The position numbers and the translations under genes are program-made. Positions 6,383-15,086 of a stretch of 39,666 nt of DNA are shown piece after piece. The stretch covers positions 1-39,666 of the forward strand of contig NZ_CALTUX010000018.1 in the NCBI RefSeq assembly GCF_943912825.1, in the 5' to 3' direction. Each line of letters starts with the position of its first letter. Position 1 is the stretch's first letter. Origin of the DNA: an uncultured Anaerococcus sp. GTDB taxonomy: Bacteria; Bacillota; Clostridia; Tissierellales; Peptoniphilaceae. Under the pieces are notes generated by a model. It ran no database searches. It had not been told where the DNA came from and was given only the letters and a program-made list of their open reading frames with translations.

Positions 6383-9109
6383 TTATCTCTTTACATTTGA
6401 TTTTGAAGCTTCACGTTCTAGTCTACGACGTTCTGCCCTATTAAGATTTGACTCATCATCTGAATTATCTAGTTCTTCAAGACTTTCACCTTCTGGAACT
6501 AGGACTTGTTTTCTTTGAATGTTTTGTTGCATTTCTACATTCATCATAAACTTAACTGTATCTTCTTGGATAGATCTAGTCATTTCTTCATACATATCGA
6601 AACCTTCGTTGGTGTAGGCTCTTACTGGATCTTCTTGACCCATTGCCCTTACTCCGATTTCTTTTCTCATCTGATCCATAGCATCGATGTGGTCCATCCA
6701 TTTTTGATCTATTACCCTTAGAAGGATTACTCTTTCTACTTCTCTCATTGTTTCTGGGCCAAAGGTTGCTTCTTTGTCAGCATATTTGGCAAGAGTAGCT
6801 TGGGTTATATATTCAATTAGGTTTTCTTGAGTGTATGAGTTTAAATTTTCAAAGTGTAGTTGGGTTACTGGTACACCTAGTCCATTTAGGTAATTTAATA
6901 GGGCTGTCATTTCCCAATTTTCTGGTTTAACTTGTGGGTTTGTAAAGCTAAATACCGCTTCTCTTATGACATTTTTGATCATATCGATGATGGTTTCTTT
7001 CATGTCATGTCCCATAAGAACTTCACGTCTTTCGTTGTAGATTATAGTTCTTTGTTTGTTCATGACATCATCGTATTGTAGGACTCTTTTTCTTGTTGCA
7101 AAGTTGTTTGCTTCTACTCTTGTTTGAGCCTTTTCGATTGATCTTGATACTAGTTTTGAAACTATTGGTTCATTTTCATCAAAGTTGTATGAATCAACAA
7201 ATTTAGCTACTGCTTCCCCACCATTTAGTCTGATTAGGTCATCTTCAAGTGATATGAAGAATCTTGACTTACCAGGGTCACCTTGTCTACCTGAACGACC
7301 TCTTAGCTGGTTGTCTATACGTCTTGACTCGTGTCTTTCAGAACCAATTATATATAGGCCGCCAACATCTATTACTTGTTTTTCCTCAGCCTTTATTTCA
7401 GGTCTGTAGATATCTTTATAGTGTCTGTATTTTTTCCTGATATCTAGGATTTCTTGGTCATCTGTAGCTGAGAATGAATCAACTTCTTCTAGTAATTCTT
7501 CAGAAGTTCCCTCTCTTCTTAGCCTTTGTTTGGCCATAAAGTCTACGTTACCACCAAGGGTTATATCTGTACCACGACCAGCCATGTTGGTTGCAATTGT
7601 AACTGAACCTAGACGACCTGCTTGAGCAACAATTTCTGCTTCTCTTTCGTGGTTTTTAGCGTTTAGGACTGTGTGTTTGATGCCAGCTTTCTTTAGGGCA
7701 TCTGATAATCTCTCACTTGCTTCAATTGAGATTGTACCTACTAGGATTGGTTGACCTGTAGCATGCACCTTGTTTATTTCGCTGATTATGGCGTTAAATT
7801 TACCACGTTCATTTATATAAACATAGTCTACATCATCGACCCTTTGTACTGGTCTATTTGTAGGGATTTCTACTACGTCAAGCTTGTAAATTTCATCAAA
7901 CTCGTCTTCTTCTGTCTTTGCAGTACCAGTCATACCTGATAGTTTATCATACATTCTAAAGTAGTTTTGGAAGGTAATTGTAGCTAGGGTCTTACTTTCA
8001 GCCTTAACTTCTACACCTTCTTTTGCTTCTATAGCTTGGTGAAGTCCATCTGAGAATCTTCTACCTTGCATGATACGTCCTGTAAATTCATCTACGATTT
8101 CTACTTCGCCGTGGTTTACAACATAGTCAATATCTCTTGTCATAGTTGTATTTGCCTTAAGGGCGTTATTGATATAGTGAGATAGCTCTAAGTTTTCAGA
8201 ATCTGATAAGTTTTCAATGCCAAAGAATTGTTCAGCTTTCTTTGTACCTTTTTCTGTAAGGTTAGATGATTTTCTCTTCTCATCTACAAGGAAATCTACA
8301 TCTTCAACCTTAAACTCTCTATCAAATGGGTCAATGTCAGCATCCTCATTAGGATCGATTATCCTACCTTCTAGGGTTTGGATAAATTCATTTGCCCTCT
8401 GATAGGTATCTGTTGATTCATCACCTTGGCCTGATATGATAAGTGGTGTTCTAGCTTCATCTATAAGGATTGAGTCAACCTCATCGACTATAGCATAGTT
8501 TAGTCCACGTTGTACCATGTCTTCTTTGTAGATAACCATGTTATCTCTTAGGTAGTCAAAACCAAATTGGTTGTTTGTACCATAGGTAATGTCAGCGTTG
8601 TAGTTTTCTTTTCTTTCGCTATTTGTAAGTCCGTAAATAATACAACCAACACTTAGACCAAGCCATGTGTGAACTTTACCCATCCACTCTTGGTCACGCT
8701 TAGCTAGGTAGTCGTTTACTGTTACTACATGGACACCCTTTCCTGAAAGAGCGTTAAGATAAGATGGAAGTGTTGCTACAAGAGTCTTACCTTCACCTGT
8801 TTTCATCTCTGCTATCTGTCCATTATGTAGTACAATACCACCTAAAAGCTGTACAGGATAATGTTTCATACCTAATACCCTGTCACTTGCTTCTCTAACT
8901 ACAGCAAATGCTTCAACTAAAATATCATCTAATGTTTCGCCGTTTTTTAATCTTTCTTTAAATTCTACTGTTTTATGTTTTAACTGATCATCAGTTAACT
9001 TTTGCATATCTTCATCTAGTGCTAAAATCTTATCAACAATCTTTTTATTTTGTTCGATTTCTTTTTGACTAAATGACTTAAATAAATTAAATAATGCCAA
9101 ATTTTTCAC
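6383..9109 (-). CDS. secA: Preprotein translocase motor ATPase SecA
   Basis: SecA pushes unfolded preproteins through SecYEG using ATP. The protein has 908 residues. Walker A is GEGKT at 105-109 and the DEAD-like box is DEVD at 209-212, followed by SILIDEARTPLIISG. NMAGRGTDI, LRGRSGRQGDPG and the C-terminal helical scaffold WMDHIDAMDQMR are typical. The tail ends in a basic, charged stretch and has no CxCxSG cysteine motif, so the zinc-binding SecB/phospholipid domain is absent. The gene is followed after one base by prfB. An unlinked TATAAT-like -10 lies about 30 bases upstream at 9143-9138. Confidence 0.97.
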   Translation of the reverse strand: MKNLALFNLFKSFSQKEIEQNKKIVDKILALDEDMQKLTDDQLKHKTVEFKERLKNGETLDDILVEAFAVVREASDRVLGMKHYPVQLLGGIVLHNGQIAEMKTGEGKTLVATLPSYLNALSGKGVHVVTVNDYLAKRDQEWMGKVHTWLGLSVGCIIYGLTNSERKENYNADITYGTNNQFGFDYLRDNMVIYKEDMVQRGLNYAIVDEVDSILIDEARTPLIISGQGDESTDTYQRANEFIQTLEGRIIDPNEDADIDPFDREFKVEDVDFLVDEKRKSSNLTEKGTKKAEQFFGIENLSDSENLELSHYINNALKANTTMTRDIDYVVNHGEVEIVDEFTGRIMQGRRFSDGLHQAIEAKEGVEVKAESKTLATITFQNYFRMYDKLSGMTGTAKTEEDEFDEIYKLDVVEIPTNRPVQRVDDVDYVYINERGKFNAIISEINKVHATGQPILVGTISIEASERLSDALKKAGIKHTVLNAKNHEREAEIVAQAGRLGSVTIATNMAGRGTDITLGGNVDFMAKQRLRREGTSEELLEEVDSFSATDDQEILDIRKKYRHYKDIYRPEIKAEEKQVIDVGGLYIIGSERHESRRIDNQLRGRSGRQGDPGKSRFFISLEDDLIRLNGGEAVAKFVDSYNFDENEPIVSKLVSRSIEKAQTRVEANNFATRKRVLQYDDVMNKQRTIIYNERREVLMGHDMKETIIDMIKNVIREAVFSFTNPQVKPENWEMTALLNYLNGLGVPVTQLHFENLNSYTQENLIEYITQATLAKYADKEATFGPETMREVERVILLRVIDQKWMDHIDAMDQMRKEIGVRAMGQEDPVRAYTNEGFDMYEEMTRSIQEDTVKFMMNVEMQQNIQRKQVLVPEGESLEELDNSDDESNLNRAERRRLEREASKSNVKR

Positions 9110-9137
9110 CTTCCAATTCTTTACTTATCCTACCCTT

Positions 9138-9143
9138 ATTATA
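9138..9143 (-). promoter_or_regulatory. Possible -10 element upstream of secA
   Basis: A perfect TATAAT occurs on the minus strand 29 bases before the secA start. No good -35 box lies at the right distance, so this is only a candidate. Confidence 0.3.
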
Positions 9144-9305
9144 CAAAATTTCAATCATTCTTAGGCTTTATGTCTGTAATTATAATCAATCTTTATCCGA
9201 TAAAAATGCCTTGTAAATTTCCCGTAAAATAAATAATAATTATTATAGTCCACTATTTATTATATAGGCTTATTTTACATTAATCAATAGGAGAAGCTAA
9301 GAATA

Positions 9306-9326
9306 TAAAAAGGACCCGAAGGTCCT
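9306..9326 (-). terminator. Intrinsic terminator of hpf, with UUCG-type loop
   Basis: On the minus strand AGGACC-TTCG-GGTCCT is followed by TTTT, about 48 bases beyond the hpf stop. The exceptionally stable UUCG tetraloop and the T-run make this a convincing terminator. The rest of 9110-9373 holds the secA upstream region and nothing else I can support. Confidence 0.8.
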
Positions 9327-9373
9327 CATTATATTTTATATATATAAGTTAAATCATGTTAATCTATAAATCT

Positions 9374-9919
9374 CTATAAGGTTGGTACTATCATACCATA
9401 ATCGCCTTTTCTTCTCTTATAGACGACTCTAATTTCCATATCTTCTGCATCTTGATATACAAAGAAATTATGATTTAATAGTTCCATTTGAAGGATTGCT
9501 TCTTCAGCACTCATTGGTTTAACTGGAATAGATTTTTCCCTAGCAATCTTGATTTCTTCTTCATCTTGTTTTTCTTCGCCTGGTTCGTATTGATCAAAGG
9601 CTTCAAATCTAATTGATTGTCCAGTATTTCTATTTCTTTGTAGTCTTGTTTTATGCTTTCTAATTTGTCTGACTAAGGCATCTATAACCCTATCAATAGC
9701 ATTTTGGTAAGACTCATCGCAAGCTTCTGCACGAAGGATAGTGCCATTGTCTAGATAAACAGTAGCCTCTACCTCAAAACCAATACCCTCCTTAGCAAAT
9801 TTCAAATCAAGCTCTTCTTCTTCGTGGAAGTATTTATCTAACCTATCAAATTTTTTCTCAGATTCTCTTGTGATGTCATCTGTTAGATTAAAATTCTTAG
9901 CTTTGATATTTAGTTTCAT
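9374..9919 (-). CDS. hpf: Long-form ribosome hibernation promoting factor (HPF/RaiA family)
   Basis: This protein binds the small ribosomal subunit and in its long form dimerises ribosomes into inactive 100S particles under stress or in stationary phase. At 181 residues it has both parts: an N-terminal S30AE/RaiA domain (about 1-100, starting MKLNIKAKNF) and a C-terminal dimerisation domain (about 125-181) with IPVKPMSAEEAILQMELL and NHNFFVYQDAED. A charged linker joins them. The start has an excellent AGGAGG 6 bases upstream. The gene is alone and divergent from the S9 peptidase, with its own terminator. Confidence 0.95.
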   Translation of the reverse strand: MKLNIKAKNFNLTDDITRESEKKFDRLDKYFHEEEELDLKFAKEGIGFEVEATVYLDNGTILRAEACDESYQNAIDRVIDALVRQIRKHKTRLQRNRNTGQSIRFEAFDQYEPGEEKQDEEEIKIAREKSIPVKPMSAEEAILQMELLNHNFFVYQDAEDMEIRVVYKRRKGDYGMIVPTL

Positions 9920-10023
9920 AATAACCTCCTATTGTCTTTTTATTTATATACCCACAAACCTTTTCCTCTAATCTTTTTTTTATTTTATCGTATAGTATAA
10001 ATATAATTTACAAAGGAGAATTT

Positions 10024-11946
10024 ATGACTGAAATAAAAGATATTTTAAGCTACGAATTTCTTTCAGAATTAGTAGTTTCTAATGATGGCAAAAAAATCGC
10101 CTATAAAAAAACAAGAGCAAATGAAAAAGACAATAAATACGACACAGATCTTTTTGTCTTCGATAAGGACCTAGGAAAATCCTACAGGCTAACAGATTCT
10201 GGAAACAATCCTATTTGTGCCTTCGATAAGGACAATAATTTAATCTATAAAAGATATACAGATGATGAAACTGATAGATTTTACATCTCAGATGGGGCTG
10301 GTCTTGGAGAAAAGATTTTTAAGCTAGACCTTGATGTTAAATCTATAAAATGGCTTAAGGATGATATCTTCCTAATTTCTGCAAGCAAGAAAAAATCCAA
10401 AGAAGAAAAGGAAACAGAAAAAGAAAATTCTTACTTCAAAGAATTAACCACCCTTCCTTTCTGGTTTAATGGCGCAGGCTACTTAAAGGATACAACTACC
10501 TATTATTATCTTTACAAGCTTTCTGATAAGTCCCTTACAGAAATTTTAAAATCAGATAAGTATAACAGCGTAGGAATCGTCGATATAGATGAAAATCTTG
10601 AAAAAATAGTCTATACAAGAGGCCATGAAGATTCAAACAGGGTCATGGAATTTCTTGATTCTATAGTAGTCAAAAATTTAAAAACTGGCGAAGAAAAAAT
10701 CCTAAGTGAGAAATCTCATTCAATTTTTACAATCAAGTTCTTAGAAGGTGAGATAGTTTTTGTAGGAAGTGACCTAAAATCTGGCGGAATCAATGAAGAT
10801 TGCTTTATCTACAAAATTGACGAAGCTGGAAAAATTACAAAAATAAATGACGATGACTTTGACAAGTCCTTTGGCAATTCCATAGGAACTGATGCCAGAT
10901 TTGGAGGAGCTAAGACCTTCCAAGTTAAGAATAATAGGCTATACTTTGTAGTAACAGAAAAGGAAGAATCCAAGCTTTATTCCATAAACTTAAAAGGAGA
11001 CCTCCGTTTAGAACTTGATGGTTGTGTAGAAGATTTCTCTGTGACAGATAAAGATATATATTATCTAGAAATGACAAAAAATACCCTAGCTGAACTTAAA
11101 GAAAAATCTACTGGCAAGACCCTGGTAGAAAATAAAATCAAAAGTCCTGTCTACCCTATAGAAGAATTTAACTTCGAATCTAATGGTGACACCCTAAAAG
11201 GCTTTATCCTCTTGCCAAAAGACTTTGATAAAAATAAAAAATACCCATGCCTACTTTCTGTTCATGGCGGACCAAAGACAGAATTTTCTGACATCTTCCA
11301 CCACGAACACCAGACCTTTGCCTCAAATGGCTATATAGTAATCTATACCAACCCACACGGCTCAAGCGGAAATGGGATCAAATATTCAGACATAAGAGGT
11401 AAATATGGAGATATCGATTTTTCTGATCTTATGAATTTTACAGACCTTGCCATAGAAAAATATCCACAAATCGATCCTGACAGAATGGCTATTTATGGCG
11501 GTTCTTATGGTGGTTTTATGACCAACTGGGCAATAGGACACACAGATAGGTTTAAGGCAGCTTGTGCCCAAAGGTCAATTTCAAACTGGACCAGCTTTTA
11601 TGGGGTAAGTGATATCGGCTATTATTTTGCAACAGACCAAACCGCATCAAACCCATACGATAGCCTTGATAAAATGTGGGACCAATCCCCAATCAAATAC
11701 GCTGATAAGGTTAAAACACCTACCCTCTTTATCCATTCTGACGAAGACTACCGCTGCCCACTAGAGCAAGGCCTACAAATGTATAATAGGATAAAGCTAA
11801 ATGGTGTAGACACAAAGATGTTTGTATTCCATGGAGAAAACCACGAACTGTCTAGATCTGGTAAGCCAAAGGCAAGGATTAAAAGGCTTACAGAAATTAA
11901 AAATTGGTTTGATAAGTATTTAAAAGATGAAGATATCAAAGAGTAA
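10024..11946 (+). CDS. S9 family serine peptidase (acylaminoacyl-peptidase / dipeptidyl-peptidase type)
   Basis: A prolyl-oligopeptidase-family enzyme that trims short peptides. The N-terminal two thirds (about 1-370) looks like a degenerate beta-propeller built from DKxL-type repeats. The C-terminal alpha/beta hydrolase carries the triad: Ser494 in GGSYGGFM, Asp575 in EDYRCP and His607 in ENHELSR. SVHGGPKTEF supplies the oxyanion-hole strand. No signal peptide is visible, so it should be cytoplasmic. AAGGAG sits 6 bases before the ATG. It starts a three-gene operon and overlaps the next gene by 20 bases. The specific substrate is unknown. Confidence 0.92.
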   Translation: MTEIKDILSYEFLSELVVSNDGKKIAYKKTRANEKDNKYDTDLFVFDKDLGKSYRLTDSGNNPICAFDKDNNLIYKRYTDDETDRFYISDGAGLGEKIFKLDLDVKSIKWLKDDIFLISASKKKSKEEKETEKENSYFKELTTLPFWFNGAGYLKDTTTYYYLYKLSDKSLTEILKSDKYNSVGIVDIDENLEKIVYTRGHEDSNRVMEFLDSIVVKNLKTGEEKILSEKSHSIFTIKFLEGEIVFVGSDLKSGGINEDCFIYKIDEAGKITKINDDDFDKSFGNSIGTDARFGGAKTFQVKNNRLYFVVTEKEESKLYSINLKGDLRLELDGCVEDFSVTDKDIYYLEMTKNTLAELKEKSTGKTLVENKIKSPVYPIEEFNFESNGDTLKGFILLPKDFDKNKKYPCLLSVHGGPKTEFSDIFHHEHQTFASNGYIVIYTNPHGSSGNGIKYSDIRGKYGDIDFSDLMNFTDLAIEKYPQIDPDRMAIYGGSYGGFMTNWAIGHTDRFKAACAQRSISNWTSFYGVSDIGYYFATDQTASNPYDSLDKMWDQSPIKYADKVKTPTLFIHSDEDYRCPLEQGLQMYNRIKLNGVDTKMFVFHGENHELSRSGKPKARIKRLTEIKNWFDKYLKDEDIKE

Positions 11947-12904
11947 AAGTAAAGATTTTTTAAAAAATCTTGTAAATAGGCTCAAAGACCACGATATAAT
12001 GACCTACTCGGCAGCCCTCTCCTTTTATTTCCTCCAGGCCTCCATTCCCCTAATGATGGTGGTAGTGTCGGCAATATCAACCTTTCTAAAGGGCAATGAG
12101 ACAGTCATTTATCAATTTTTGGACCTATTTCCAAAGACAAGTGCAGATTTAATCCTAAGAGCCCTAAATATAATAATTGAATCTAGCCAATCTGCAGCAG
12201 TCACAACCCTAACAGTGATTTTCGCCCTATGGTCAGCCACAAGTGGTGTAGATAAGCTAATAATGGCAATAAACCACGCCTATGGTCTAAGCCACCAGTC
12301 AAAGGCCATTAAGCAAAGACTGATGAGTGTTGTCTTTACAATAGTCTTCATAGTCTTTATAATGTTCCTACTAGTATTTCAAATATATGGACCACAAATT
12401 TTAAACATACTGGACCATAAGATAATTGGCACAATAAGTAATTTTTTTGGCAGTGATGTGGAAGCTATAATCGAATTTCTATCATCGCCAATTTTTACCA
12501 TATTAACCTTAGCTGTCCCATTATTTTTGATGTCAGCAGCCCTTGGTATATTTTATAAGTATGCCCCAGGTAATTCAGAAAATAGGATACCATTTAAGCA
12601 AGCCCTTACTGGCGGCGCCTTTACAACCATAGCAGTCTATGTAACAAGCTTTGCCTATGCCTTTTTTACAAATAATTATTCAAATAAATCCCTAATCTAT
12701 GGAGCCCTTTCAGGAATACTCGCCCTCTTTATCTGGCTACTAATAGTATCAGCCCTCCTCATAGTAGGAGCTGAAGTCATAGCAGCATTTAGGGAAGGAT
12801 ACAGAGATGAATATTTTGCCAAGGATTTGGACGATGAGGATGACAAGGAAAGTGTAATAGACAAGGCCTTTGAAGCCATAAAGGAAAAAATACATGAAAA
12901 GTGA
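11927..12904 (+). CDS. YihY/BrkB family membrane protein
   Basis: A polytopic membrane protein of 325 residues from the YihY/virulence factor BrkB family, whose function is poorly defined. About six hydrophobic segments are visible. The family-typical first block DHDIMTYSAALSFYFLQAS lies near 22-40, LWSATSGVDKLI comes next, and IYGALSGILALFIWLL stands near the last helix. The C-terminus is acidic and cytoplasmic. The gene begins inside the end of the peptidase gene without a strong binding site, which suggests translational coupling. It in turn overlaps the next gene by 11 bases. Confidence 0.88.
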   Translation: MKISKSKSKDFLKNLVNRLKDHDIMTYSAALSFYFLQASIPLMMVVVSAISTFLKGNETVIYQFLDLFPKTSADLILRALNIIIESSQSAAVTTLTVIFALWSATSGVDKLIMAINHAYGLSHQSKAIKQRLMSVVFTIVFIVFIMFLLVFQIYGPQILNILDHKIIGTISNFFGSDVEAIIEFLSSPIFTILTLAVPLFLMSAALGIFYKYAPGNSENRIPFKQALTGGAFTTIAVYVTSFAYAFFTNNYSNKSLIYGALSGILALFIWLLIVSALLIVGAEVIAAFREGYRDEYFAKDLDDEDDKESVIDKAFEAIKEKIHEK

Positions 12905-13427
12905 GTTCAGGAGATTTTTCCTAAATCTCAGACGAGAAATGGATGAAAAATATATAAAAAATATGTCAGATATGATTTGCCAAAATCTTCTTAATTCTGA
13001 AATTTATAAGGATAGCCAGACTATCTTTGTCTATGTATCAATGGCAAAAGAAGTGGCCACAAGAAATCTTATAGCAAAATCCCTAGCAGACGGTAAAGAT
13101 GTCTATGTGCCAAAAATCATAGATAGGCAAATGAAGGCTTGCAAATTAAATGACCTGGATGAGCTTGAGCTTGGACTTTTTGGTATTCCTACAAGTAAGG
13201 ATAATGACTTTATAGAAAATCCAGACCTAACCATTACCCCTGGCCTATCTTTTGATAAGGACAAAAATAGGCTCGGCTATGGTGGCGGATATTATGATAA
13301 GTTTTTCGCCAAAAATAAAACAATAAAAGCAGGTCTTATGATTTCAGATTTTTTATCTATAAAGCTTCCGATAGAAAATACCGATGTCAAAGTAGATTTT
13401 ATAATCACAGAAGAAAAAATTTACTAG
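12894..13427 (+). CDS. 5-formyltetrahydrofolate cyclo-ligase family protein
   Basis: This enzyme converts 5-formyl-THF to 5,10-methenyl-THF with ATP, returning a storage folate to one-carbon metabolism. The 177-residue protein has the C-terminal signature TPGLSF-x5-RLGYGGGYYDKF, with GYGGGYYD at 128-135, and an N-terminal basic helix (RRFFLNLRREM). It is slightly shorter than the usual 180-200 residues but complete. It is the last gene of the S9 peptidase - YihY - 5-FCL operon, with 11 bases overlapping the upstream gene. The methionine-regulated methyltransferase that follows is also folate-related, though it has its own promoter. Confidence 0.92.
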   Translation: MKSEFRRFFLNLRREMDEKYIKNMSDMICQNLLNSEIYKDSQTIFVYVSMAKEVATRNLIAKSLADGKDVYVPKIIDRQMKACKLNDLDELELGLFGIPTSKDNDFIENPDLTITPGLSFDKDKNRLGYGGGYYDKFFAKNKTIKAGLMISDFLSIKLPIENTDVKVDFIITEEKIY

Positions 13428-13442
13428 ATCAAATACCTAATT

Positions 13443-13470
13443 ATCAAGCTTTATTTCATGCTTGGTAAGA
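13443..13470 (+). terminator. Weak terminator-like hairpin after the 5-FCL gene
   Basis: ATCAAGC (13443-13449) can pair with GCTTGGT (13460-13466) through seven pairs including one wobble. Only a poor T-tract follows, so termination is uncertain. Confidence 0.35.
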
Positions 13471-13487
13471 TTTTGTTAAAAATATAT

Positions 13488-13516
13488 TTGACAGAATAAA
13501 AAAAACTATGTATAAT
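13488..13516 (+). promoter_or_regulatory. Consensus sigma-A promoter of the T-box/MetE-like unit
   Basis: TTGACA (13488-13493), exactly 17 bases, then TATAAT (13511-13516). Both hexamers match the consensus perfectly. Transcription should begin near 13523, just before the T-box leader. Confidence 0.9.
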
Positions 13517-13522
13517 CGAAAC

Positions 13523-13780
13523 ATAGAAAATAGACTATGAGAAGAAAAGTAGATTTAATCAAGCACACCTAGAGAGACTACGTGTGGTGAAAGTAGTTTG
13601 GCAAGATTAGATTGAAAATGGCCTTTGAGTTTCTTATCCGATATTTAAGATAAGACGGATTCGCCCGTTATAGCGATAGGGTATGCTAGTACCCGATGAG
13701 TTATTAATTGTGAAATTAATTTGAAATTAAGGTGGTAACACGTGGCAAAGCCTCGTCCTTTATAGGACGGGGCTTTTTTT
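13523..13780 (+). promoter_or_regulatory. T-box riboswitch leader, methionine-type
   Basis: A complete T-box leader. The stem I region contains AGAGAG and GTGGTGAAAGTAG. The specifier loop reads TTGAAA-ATG-GCC-TTTGAG, putting ATG (13618-13620), a methionine codon, in the specifier position. The T-box AAGGTGGTAACACG is at 13729-13742; its UGGU bulge pairs with an ACCA acceptor end, as expected for tRNA-Met. The terminator is an 11-pair stem (13749-13759 with 13764-13774) followed by a T-run to 13780. Uncharged tRNA-Met should stabilise the antiterminator and switch on the MetE-like gene. Between 13781 and the start codon there is only a small ATTTTCTAA/TTAGAAAAT dyad (13804-13812, 13842-13850). 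Confidence 0.93.
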
Positions 13781-13868
13781 ATTACGTATTACCTACATGG
13801 AATATTTTCTAAGGCGCCTAAAGTTAGAATGTAACAAAATTTTAGAAAATTATAAAAGAGGTATAAAA

Positions 13869-15017
13869 ATGTCAGAAAGATTTTTAATTGTAGGATCATT
13901 ACTTAGAAACGAAGAATTATTAAAATATAAAAGAGAAATAGAAAAAAGAGATGATATATCATATCCTTTCTACGATGACTTTGAAGGCTATAAGGAATGT
14001 GAAGATAAGGCTGTAGAAAAAGTAGTAGAAAAGCAAATTGAAGCAGGCCTTACAGAAGTTACAGATGGTGAATATTCTAAATCCCTTTGGCACCTAGACT
14101 TTGTTTGGGGACTAAAAGGAGTAGAAAGATATATCAGAGAAAGCGGATATTTCTTTGAAGAAAAAGATTGTTGCAGCAAATTTGAAACCAGACGTGATAT
14201 AGGTCTTAGATTTGTAGGCAAACTTTCAGGCAAGGACCATCCATTCATAGACCATTTCAAAAGACTAAAGAAAATTGTTAATGGCAGGGCAACTGTTAAA
14301 CAATGCATCCCTTCCCCATCTCACATCTTTGGTGAAGCAATTGGCTTTGGATTTTTAGAAGATTCTTATTATAAATCAGAAGCAGACTTTGAAGCAGACC
14401 TAATCCAATCCTACAAAGAATTTTTGGATGATTTTAAAGAAGCTGGTGGCGAAATTGTCCAATTTGATGATTGCCTATGGGAACAATTTGCAGATGAGGC
14501 TGAAAATGCACAATTTGATGGCAAAGTAAGAAAAGAGAAAAACCTAGCTCTAGCAGAAAAATATATAGCTATAAACAACGAAGTCATCGACTATGGCCAC
14601 AAGCTGGGACTTAAGGTCTACACCCACAACTGCAGGGGCAACTACGCTTCCCGTCACTTTACAGATGGATCTTATGATTCAATTGCCAATCTCTTCTTAA
14701 AGAAACAAAACTACGACAGATTCTACCTAGAATGGGATGACGAAAGAGCCGGCAGCCTTGACAGCCTCAATGCCCTAAAGGATAAGGACTGCGAAATCGT
14801 CCTAGGCTTCCTATCATCAAAGACAAACACCCTAGATGATGAAGAAAGATGCCTAAAGCTCTTAGAAGAAGCCAGCCAAATCATAGACAAAGACAGACTC
14901 TATCTCTCCCACCAATGTGGTTTTGCATCATGCGATAATGGTAACGAGCTAAGCGAAAAAGAACAATGGGATAAAATCGCCCAAGGCCAAGAAATCGCCA
15001 AAAAATTCTGGGATTAA
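13869..15017 (+). CDS. MetE-like cobalamin-independent methionine synthase family protein
   Basis: A protein of 382 residues resembling the C-terminal catalytic half of MetE, as in the YxjG/YxjH group. It is expected to transfer a methyl group to a thiol such as homocysteine. The zinc ligands are His253 and Cys255 in YTHNCRGN, Glu288 in YLEWDDE and Cys350 in SHQCGFAS. FDDCLWEQF matches the conserved active-site segment. An in-frame ATG at 13797 has no binding site. The ATG at 13869 is preceded by AAAGAGG and begins MSERFLIVGS, so I choose it. The methionine T-box upstream independently supports a methionine role. The methyl donor cannot be read from sequence, since the N-terminal MetE half is absent. 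Confidence 0.88.
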   Translation: MSERFLIVGSLLRNEELLKYKREIEKRDDISYPFYDDFEGYKECEDKAVEKVVEKQIEAGLTEVTDGEYSKSLWHLDFVWGLKGVERYIRESGYFFEEKDCCSKFETRRDIGLRFVGKLSGKDHPFIDHFKRLKKIVNGRATVKQCIPSPSHIFGEAIGFGFLEDSYYKSEADFEADLIQSYKEFLDDFKEAGGEIVQFDDCLWEQFADEAENAQFDGKVRKEKNLALAEKYIAINNEVIDYGHKLGLKVYTHNCRGNYASRHFTDGSYDSIANLFLKKQNYDRFYLEWDDERAGSLDSLNALKDKDCEIVLGFLSSKTNTLDDEERCLKLLEEASQIIDKDRLYLSHQCGFASCDNGNELSEKEQWDKIAQGQEIAKKFWD

Positions 15018-15046
15018 TAAACAATCTCTCCTTATTATATAAATTT

Positions 15047-15073
15047 AAAAGCACCCAGGCGAAGGGTGCTTTT
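15047..15073. terminator. Bidirectional terminator between the MetE-like gene and serS
   Basis: AAAAGCACCC (15047-15056) and GGGTGCTTTT (15064-15073) form a 10-pair stem around a 7-base loop. Both strands then run into T-rich sequence, fitting the convergent arrangement. Confidence 0.82.
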
Positions 15074-15086
15074 ATATTGCAAAAGT

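Noticed and set aside
9920..10023. Possible general-stress sigma factor promoter of hpf (GGGTAT-like box)
   Set aside because: The matching upstream box is at the wrong distance; a chance match is more likely.
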